From assembly GCA_029204225.1 (NCBI GenBank), contig CM055094.1, forward strand, positions 8,539,234-8,603,233: a stretch of 64,000 nucleotides of DNA, given 5' to 3'. Positions 57,851 to 64,000 of this stretch are shown piece after piece. Below the pieces are notes generated by a model. The model made no database searches and was not told the DNA's origin. It was given only the letters and a program-made list of their open reading frames with translations. Both the position numbers and the translations under genes were made by a program. The stretch comes from Diphasiastrum complanatum. Taxonomy: Eukaryota > Streptophyta > Lycopodiopsida > Lycopodiales > Lycopodiaceae. The stretch's first letter is position 1. Each line of letters begins with the position of its first letter.

Positions 57851-58682
57851 TAAAGGCTTTTTTTTCTTGTAACTTGTATTAATGTTTTTCATTATTCTTT
57901 TAAAGTTTTTGTTTTTTTCTTAGCTTTATAGATTTTATTTTTGATTATATTTTAAAATAGTAACTATGTTTTAATTAATTTTTCAATATGTTTTGTACTT
58001 TTTTATTCTCATTAATTTTTTTATTTTATTGTATTTGTTTATATTTTTTTTGTGATTTTATTTTTAAATTATATTATTGATACATTTATTTTGAGTTTAT
58101 TTTGTTGTATTCCATTTTAATATATCTAATTTTATTGTGTTATTTTGTATTTTATTTATTTATAATTTTATTTTAATATTTTGGTAAATAATCAATCTAT
58201 TAAATTTTTATGATTTATTAGTAGATATATTCGAGTTTTTTGATGATTTGTTAATAGTTATATTATTTTTTTATTGATATATATTTTTAGTTATTTTATG
58301 ATTATTTTGATTATATTCAATTTTCTTTGTATTATTAAAGTTATTTTATATTTGAAATTTTATTCAGTTTTTTGAATATTTTATCTATTAATGTTATGAT
58401 TATGTGATACTATTTGTATATTTTTTTAATTTCTTTCAATTTGTTTATTCTTGTAATCTGTTTATTCTTTTATTTATTTTTGAATCCTATAAATTTATGA
58501 TTTTTATTTAGTAGACGTTTAGTGTTATTCATAATTTAATTCTGCTAATTTTCACTTTTCTGTTTTTTAAAGTTATTTATGTCTTTATGTTTTGTGTGCA
58601 ATTTTTAATTATATATGTCTTTCAAAAAAGAAGGAGAGGAGAGCACAAAAAAAAGACAACAATTATCCCATAAGTATTTCTA
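57851..58682. other. Very AT-rich tract
   Basis: About 830 bp dominated by T and A (TTTATTTT-type words) with no gene. It directly follows the minisatellite and precedes copia B. Confidence 0.8.
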
Positions 58683-58687
58683 GAAAC
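58683..58687 (+). other. Likely left target-site copy of copia B
   Basis: GAAAC lies directly before the LTR's TG. Its partner should lie beyond the window. Confidence 0.4.
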
Positions 58688-59369
58688 TGTTAAAAATTCA
58701 CAATTCTAGCTTGACTAGTTTTGGTCATATGACTTGTAAATAGTTAGATGGTCATGATGTGGCTTGTCACACGTGCCAAATAGCATAGGATTCCATTCAT
58801 AAGGATGTTCTCAAGTAGACCTAAGTGTTAGAACCTTTGGAATGAGTCCAAATTACGCTTAGATACAAGGGAAAAAAAATAGGAGCTATTTTTGGTAATT
58901 TTTGCATTGTTGAGGGATCTCCAAGATTCCAACCCTAACTTGGTAGGGATGAAAGATCCACCAAAATTAGCATTAGGGATAGGTTTAGGGCTACTCATAC
59001 CTGCCCAAAATCGTGATGGATCATGTATATATAGGTGATGATATCTCACCAAAATCAATCAAGCAATTTCATGATTTTTCTCTCATAATGGTGCAATTGC
59101 TCTCTATGTTCATAATTGTTTGAGTACTTGTGATTACTAATGATTATAGGATTGAATGTAGGTCTGGTGTACAGTACTCAGACTGTGGGAGGCCGTACTT
59201 TCACACGTGTGAAGCCTTCTTCAAGGATTTGGGCCATTTAGTGAGGTTCAAGCATAGATTTTTGATGGATTTTGATGGTTCAACTTGTGCTAATCTTATG
59301 AAATCATAATCTATTGTTTCCCTCATCATTTCAAGTGTTTTAGGATCCTTATTTGCTGTAATTTTTACA
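58688..59369 (+). repeat. Copia B 5' LTR (682 bp)
   Basis: TGTTAAAAATTC...TTTTTACA, the same length as the A LTRs with a few substitutions. TATATATA is at about 59026 and CACACGTGTG at 59202. Confidence 0.95.
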
Positions 59370-59381
59370 TGGTATCAGAGC
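59370..59381 (+). other. Copia B primer-binding site
   Basis: TGGTATCAGAGC directly after the LTR, as in element A. Confidence 0.9.
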
Positions 59382-60180
59382 CTAAAGGCTGAAATGAGCT
59401 AAATCCTTGGTTTTCATTCAATTTGATCACAATTTTTGATCTAAATCTTGTGTAGATTGGATCTTAGCATCTAGTATTGATTCTAGAACTCAAAGTGAGT
59501 CAAATACATTGGAGATTGGTGTTGTGTGACTTCATTTGCAGGTGTTTAGGTGTCTAAAACCAGAGGCAAAGTTGAATTCAATTCACATTACCAAGATAGC
59601 AAGTTTTGCTTGCTCCAAGCATTGATTTCTAAGCGAGTTTTGGAGGTGATTTCATAGAGAAGGCTTTCTAGCATTCAAGGAGAGGGAAGATCAGAGTTTT
59701 GGGGACTCTTCAAGGCTGTTCTAAGGTGTAGTAGACACCTCCTAAAGTGATTTAGGTTCAGTCCAACCATTGCTTGACTTATGCACCAAATTAGATCAAT
59801 TTTTCATCAATTTTGATCATTTTTTGCTTGTGATTGGATAGTAGATTGTGTTGCATCTTCATTAAGTTCCATTTAGATCTTTTACAAGTGATTTTGGAAG
59901 TATATTAGGTTGCTGAAAGTCACTCTTGATCAGATCATTTGTAAGCTTTAATGTTCTTTATAGAAAGAGGGGCAATTCTACTAGTATTGTCTACTTCAAT
60001 CAAGCAAGTGCATTGTTTCTAGTATTCTATGATTTGATTTTGTTAGAGATCATTCTTAGATCTTTATAGGAAGTCTATTACTGATCTTTTCAGGTCCCTA
60101 AGAAGTGGGATAAGGTAGACCTTCAATCAAATCAATAGAAGTAACCTTCATTTGTGTCAAGTCCTTGATTAGGAGACTAG

Positions 60181-63100
60181 ATGGCATCTATAAATGCATA
60201 TCTTTTGGATACTAATGAAAGGCTCAACAAAACTAACTATTCCATATGGAAAGTTAGAATGGAATCTATCATGATCATGCAAGATCTGATGGAAATTGTA
60301 AATGGTAAGGAGGGTGAACCTATTCATCCTCAAGAAAAAGCCAAATACATCAAGAGGTGCAATGTTGCACTACATTGCATAAAAATGAATGTTGCAAATG
60401 AACTCTTAAGAGAGGTAGGAGATTGCACTTCAGCTCAAGATGCTTGGGAGACTTTGCAAAAGGTCTATGAATCCAAGAACCAAACTAGAATGTTAGCTTT
60501 GAAGAATCAAATCTATAGAAGCTATCAAAAGAAAGGAGAGAGTGCACATACTTTTGTCCTAAGAGTAAAGGAATTGAACAAAGAGCTAGCCTTTATAGGT
60601 GACCCTATCAAGGATGAAGAGCTTGTTCAACTCATATTGAATGGACTAAGCTTTGAATTTGACAATTTGGTTCAGGGATATGCAATTATGGGTAAGCTAC
60701 CCATACTTGAAGAACTCCAAGGCACACTCATGGCCGAGGAATCAAGAAGGAGCCAAATGCAAGAGAGGATGGATAGGCTTTCCATCCAAGGTGAAGATGA
60801 CCAAGCTCTCTTCACCAAAGGCAAAGGCAAGTCCAAAGGCAAAGGATCAACATTCAAGAAGTCTACAAAGCTTGAGGATCAAGAAGGACCCCCAAAGGCA
60901 TCTTCGTCAACCACCAAAGTCAAGAAGGACAAATCAAAGGTGAAGTGCTACTATTGTAGCAAGATGGGGCATTATGCCTCGGAATGCTTCAAGAGGAAGC
61001 AAGATCAAAGCCAAGCCAACATGAGCAAAGAGGAGGAGGAGGAGAGTTCACATGAGGACTCTCTCATGATGTCCATATTTTATTCAACAAGCTTCAAAGG
61101 AGAAGATCCTTGGTGGATTGACTCGGGTGCTAGTTCACACATGACTAGTAAAAGGGAGTTTTTCTCTTCTCTCTTATCTTATGATGGACCTATAAAGTCT
61201 ATCTATACAGCAAATGATGAAGCTTGTAAGATTGAAGGAGTTGGTAGCATTCCCCTTTGCTTAGGATCTTCCAAAAAGATCAACATAGAAGGTGTTTTGT
61301 ACATTCCTACAATAACAAAGAATCTACTAAGTGTTGGCCAAATGGTAGACAATGGTTTCAATGTTGACTTTGCTTCAAATGAATGTTTCATCAAGAAGAA
61401 GGGTAAGATAGTGGCTAAGGGCACTAGACTTGGCAAACTATATAAGCTGGATGCATTTGTGGATACTAATGTTGTCATGTTGGCCGAGAAGAGCAAGATA
61501 TCTACCTTTACTTTATGGCACAAAAGACTTGGACATGTCAACTCGGGTTCCATGGAGGCTATGATCAAGGAGGAGTATGCTTTAGGCCTACCAAGGTCTA
61601 TTGGGAAGGAAGACAAGGTTTGTGAAGCTTGTGCCTTATCCAAGGCACATAAGAAGGTGTTTCCTAACTCCATCACAAAGTCATCTCATCCTCTTGAACT
61701 CATACACTCGGATGTGCACATTGCTAGCACCAAATTTAATGGAGGTTCATCCATGTTTTTAACCTTCATTGATGACTACTCAAGATATTGTTGGGTGTTC
61801 TTACTTTCCTTCAAGTCTCAAGTATTTGATACTTTTGTAAAGTTCAAGTTGTTTGTGGAAAAGCATCATAATCATAGCATCAAGATCCTTAGAAGTAACA
61901 ATGGTGGAGAATTCATCTCCAATGAGTTCAAGGCCTTTTGTGAGGAGGAAGGGATCAAGAAAGAGACTTCTTGTCCTTACACTCCTCAACAAAATGGAGT
62001 TGCTGAAAGAAGGAATAGAACATTATGTGAATGTTCTAAGGCTTTAAGATTAGATGCTTGTTTGCCCAAATCCTTTTGGGGTGAGTCTCTTGTATGTGCA
62101 AACTACTTGATGAATAGGGTGTCTTGCAAAGCAATTGAAGGCAAAACTCCTTATGAGATGTTGTATGGAAAGAAACCCAATCTTAATCACTTGAAAGTTT
62201 TTGGGTGTATATGTTATGTGCATGTGCCATTGGAAACAAGAACCAAGGAGGATCCATCTTCCACAAGAGGGATCATGCTTGGATATGCAAGCTCAAGCAA
62301 GGGCTACAAAGTCTATCTCCCATCCTTGAACAAATTTGTTGTTTCAAGGGATGTCATCTTTGATGAACATCATATGCATATGCTTGAAGAAGGCTCAAGT
62401 GCTCCAACAATCAAGAAGAAGATGGCCGAAGAGCAAGATCTTGGTTTTGAGGAGGAGCTCATGGAGGAGCAAGCACCAAACCCACCTATCACACCAAGGA
62501 GATCTTCAAGGGCAAAAGTGGAGCCATCAAGGCTCACATATCAAGGCAAAGGACAGCAAGTTGAGGGTATCTCATCCACTTCTTATGCTTTATCTAGTTT
62601 TGAAGAACCGTCTAATGTTGAAGATGCATTGAACTCCAAAGAATGGTATAAAGCTATGTTGGATGAGTATGATGCCTTGATTGAGAATGAAACTTGGTTG
62701 CTTGTTGAGAGACCTCAAAGGAATGTAATAGGATGCAAGTGGGTCTTAAAGCTTAAGTTGAATGCAAATGGGAGTGTTAACAAACATAAAGCAAGATTAG
62801 TTGCAAAAGGTTATGCTCAAGAGAGAGGGATAGACTATGAGGAAACTTTTGCACCCGTGGCCAAGATGGTCACAATAAGACTAATCATTGCACTTGCATC
62901 ACATTTTGGATGGATTCTATGTCAAATGGATGTCTCTAATGCTTTCTTGAATGGTTATTTGGAAGAGGATATCTATATGGAGCAGCCACAAGGGTTCATC
63001 AAGCATGGAATGGAGAACAAAGTATGCCATCTCCAAAGAAGCATCTATGGCTTGAAGCAAGCCTCGAGATCTTGGAATTCAAGACTACATTGCTATCTTA

Positions 63101-64000
63101 TTTCACTTTCTTTTGTTCAAAGTGAATATGATCCCACTCTTTACATTAAGTTTGATGATGTTGGTATTGTACTTTTACTCATTTATGTAGATGACATCAT
63201 CATTAGTGAAAATAGTGTTGATGGTATTGAAAAAATCAAGATAGATCTATCCTTAGAGTTCAAGATGGTAGATCTAGGGTGTCTTCACTTCATCTTAGGC
63301 ATAGAAGTACTTAGAGGGTCTGATTTTATCTTTATAAGTCAAGTAAACTATGCTCAAAGTCTTTTGAAGAAGTTTAAGATGGAAGTATGCAAAAGTGTTG
63401 ACACACCAATGGAGCAAGATGTAAAAGTGCCAAATGAAGATGATGAAAGATCCTTCATGGACATCACTTTGTTTAGGCAACTTATAGGTTCCTTAATGTG
63501 GATCACTATAACTAGACCAGATCTTAGCTTTAGTGTATGTAGGTTGAGCCAATCCATGCAAAAGCCATTGAATATCCATTGGAAAAAGGCTAAGAGGATT
63601 CTAAGATACATCTCGGGTACATTGGATTTTGGGATTCTATATAGAGGAGATGTGATTAACCTTCATGCATTTAGTGATTCAGATTTTGCAGGGGACAAGA
63701 GGGATAGGAAATCAACAAGTGCCTATTCAACTTTCATAGGAGAAGGTGTGGTTTCATGGCTTTCAAAAAAGCAAGAAACTATATCTCTATCTTCAACCGA
63801 GGCCGAGTACAAAGCTTTGACAACCACTACAAAGGAGGTACTTTGGATCAAGAGATTATTGGTGGAACTAAAGATCATGGATTCAGAGGAGGCACCAATC
63901 ATCTACAATGACAATATATCAGCCCAACACCTTGCATCTAACCCAATCTTCCATGCAAGATCTAAGCACATTGAGATATGCCATCAGTTTGTGAGAGAAA
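60181..64000 (+). CDS. gag-pol: Copia B Gag-Pol polyprotein (partial, open to window end)
   Basis: The frame from the ATG at 60181 is open for 1273 codons to the edge, matching A residues 1-1273. The zinc knuckle, protease DSGASSHM, first integrase Asp, third-position Glu and YVDD are kept. The second integrase Asp codon is AAC (61897-61899): LRSNNGGEF instead of LRSDNGGEF, from one G-to-A change. Just after YVDDIIIS, a second G-to-A change gives Glu for Gly (63208-63210). The reverse-transcriptase motif reads VSNAFLNG, the usual form, where A has Tyr. Loss of a catalytic Asp should abolish integration by this copy's own enzyme. Confidence 0.93.
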   Translation, partial: MASINAYLLDTNERLNKTNYSIWKVRMESIMIMQDLMEIVNGKEGEPIHPQEKAKYIKRCNVALHCIKMNVANELLREVGDCTSAQDAWETLQKVYESKNQTRMLALKNQIYRSYQKKGESAHTFVLRVKELNKELAFIGDPIKDEELVQLILNGLSFEFDNLVQGYAIMGKLPILEELQGTLMAEESRRSQMQERMDRLSIQGEDDQALFTKGKGKSKGKGSTFKKSTKLEDQEGPPKASSSTTKVKKDKSKVKCYYCSKMGHYASECFKRKQDQSQANMSKEEEEESSHEDSLMMSIFYSTSFKGEDPWWIDSGASSHMTSKREFFSSLLSYDGPIKSIYTANDEACKIEGVGSIPLCLGSSKKINIEGVLYIPTITKNLLSVGQMVDNGFNVDFASNECFIKKKGKIVAKGTRLGKLYKLDAFVDTNVVMLAEKSKISTFTLWHKRLGHVNSGSMEAMIKEEYALGLPRSIGKEDKVCEACALSKAHKKVFPNSITKSSHPLELIHSDVHIASTKFNGGSSMFLTFIDDYSRYCWVFLLSFKSQVFDTFVKFKLFVEKHHNHSIKILRSNNGGEFISNEFKAFCEEEGIKKETSCPYTPQQNGVAERRNRTLCECSKALRLDACLPKSFWGESLVCANYLMNRVSCKAIEGKTPYEMLYGKKPNLNHLKVFGCICYVHVPLETRTKEDPSSTRGIMLGYASSSKGYKVYLPSLNKFVVSRDVIFDEHHMHMLEEGSSAPTIKKKMAEEQDLGFEEELMEEQAPNPPITPRRSSRAKVEPSRLTYQGKGQQVEGISSTSYALSSFEEPSNVEDALNSKEWYKAMLDEYDALIENETWLLVERPQRNVIGCKWVLKLKLNANGSVNKHKARLVAKGYAQERGIDYEETFAPVAKMVTIRLIIALASHFGWILCQMDVSNAFLNGYLEEDIYMEQPQGFIKHGMENKVCHLQRSIYGLKQASRSWNSRLHCYLISLSFVQSEYDPTLYIKFDDVGIVLLLIYVDDIIISENSVDGIEKIKIDLSLEFKMVDLGCLHFILGIEVLRGSDFIFISQVNYAQSLLKKFKMEVCKSVDTPMEQDVKVPNEDDERSFMDITLFRQLIGSLMWITITRPDLSFSVCRLSQSMQKPLNIHWKKAKRILRYISGTLDFGILYRGDVINLHAFSDSDFAGDKRDRKSTSAYSTFIGEGVVSWLSKKQETISLSSTEAEYKALTTTTKEVLWIKRLLVELKIMDSEEAPIIYNDNISAQHLASNPIFHARSKHIEICHQFVRE

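Larger units (their letters stand above)
58688..64000 (+). mobile_element. Copia element B (same family as A; right end beyond window)
   Basis: 682-bp 5' LTR, primer-binding site, 811-bp leader and gag-pol, colinear with element A without net insertion or deletion (constant offset of 41834 from 18347 to the window end). Only scattered substitutions separate the two. Confidence 0.95.

Overview
This window is land-plant nuclear DNA made mostly of nested and decayed transposable elements. The evidence is a plant-type lipoxygenase gene start at the left edge, GT-AG introns, many Ty1/copia elements primed by the initiator-tRNA type site TGGTATCAGAGC, Ty3/gypsy and CACTA remnants, and long (GA/CT)n microsatellites. 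No rRNA, CRISPR or bacterial gene structure was seen. The species cannot be named from the sequence.

Left part (1-9.3 kb): the 5' end of a lipoxygenase-like gene (minus strand, runs off the edge); a retroelement-derived zinc-knuckle ORF with its terminal region (about 1-3.4 kb), repeated in inverted orientation at 24.0-26.1 kb; then a divergent gene pair. That pair is an unrecognised, broken multi-block gene on the minus strand (3.6-5.1 kb) and a histone H3-like gene on the plus strand (5.97-6.6 kb). They share about 820 bp packed with CACGTG palindromes. The H3-like ORF has a CENH3-like tryptophan and a stop codon exactly where H3 has Lys122.

Middle part (9.3-45 kb): a decayed copia gag; a non-autonomous LTR element ('X') with 0.9-1.2 kb LTRs and a non-coding interior with tandem arrays; and, inserted in X's 3' LTR, an apparently complete copia element ('A', 16854-23011) with target-site duplication GGGGA and a 1322-codon gag-pol. 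After these come an unclassified transposase-like gene, a gypsy Gag remnant, a stop-ridden copia ('D'), a deleted minus-strand copia ('F'), a copia 3' end, and three consecutive tandem segmental duplications (42.1-45.1 kb).

Right part (45-64 kb): CACTA (En/Spm) transposase remnants on both strands. A very young copia element ('C', 48193-54506, minus strand) splits one of them. Its 862-bp LTRs look identical, its target duplication is GCAAG, and its gag-pol carries a single extra base. Further right are a chimeric copia gag/protease remnant ('G'), a degenerate CCTTAG-rich minisatellite, an AT-rich tract, and a second copy of the A family ('B', 58688 to beyond the window). B is open to the edge but has Asn in place of the second catalytic Asp of integrase.

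The only host-like genes are the lipoxygenase start and the divergent H3-like/unknown pair. The rest is transposon history, and the order of several insertions can be read directly from target duplications and interrupted frames. All comparisons were made by eye.
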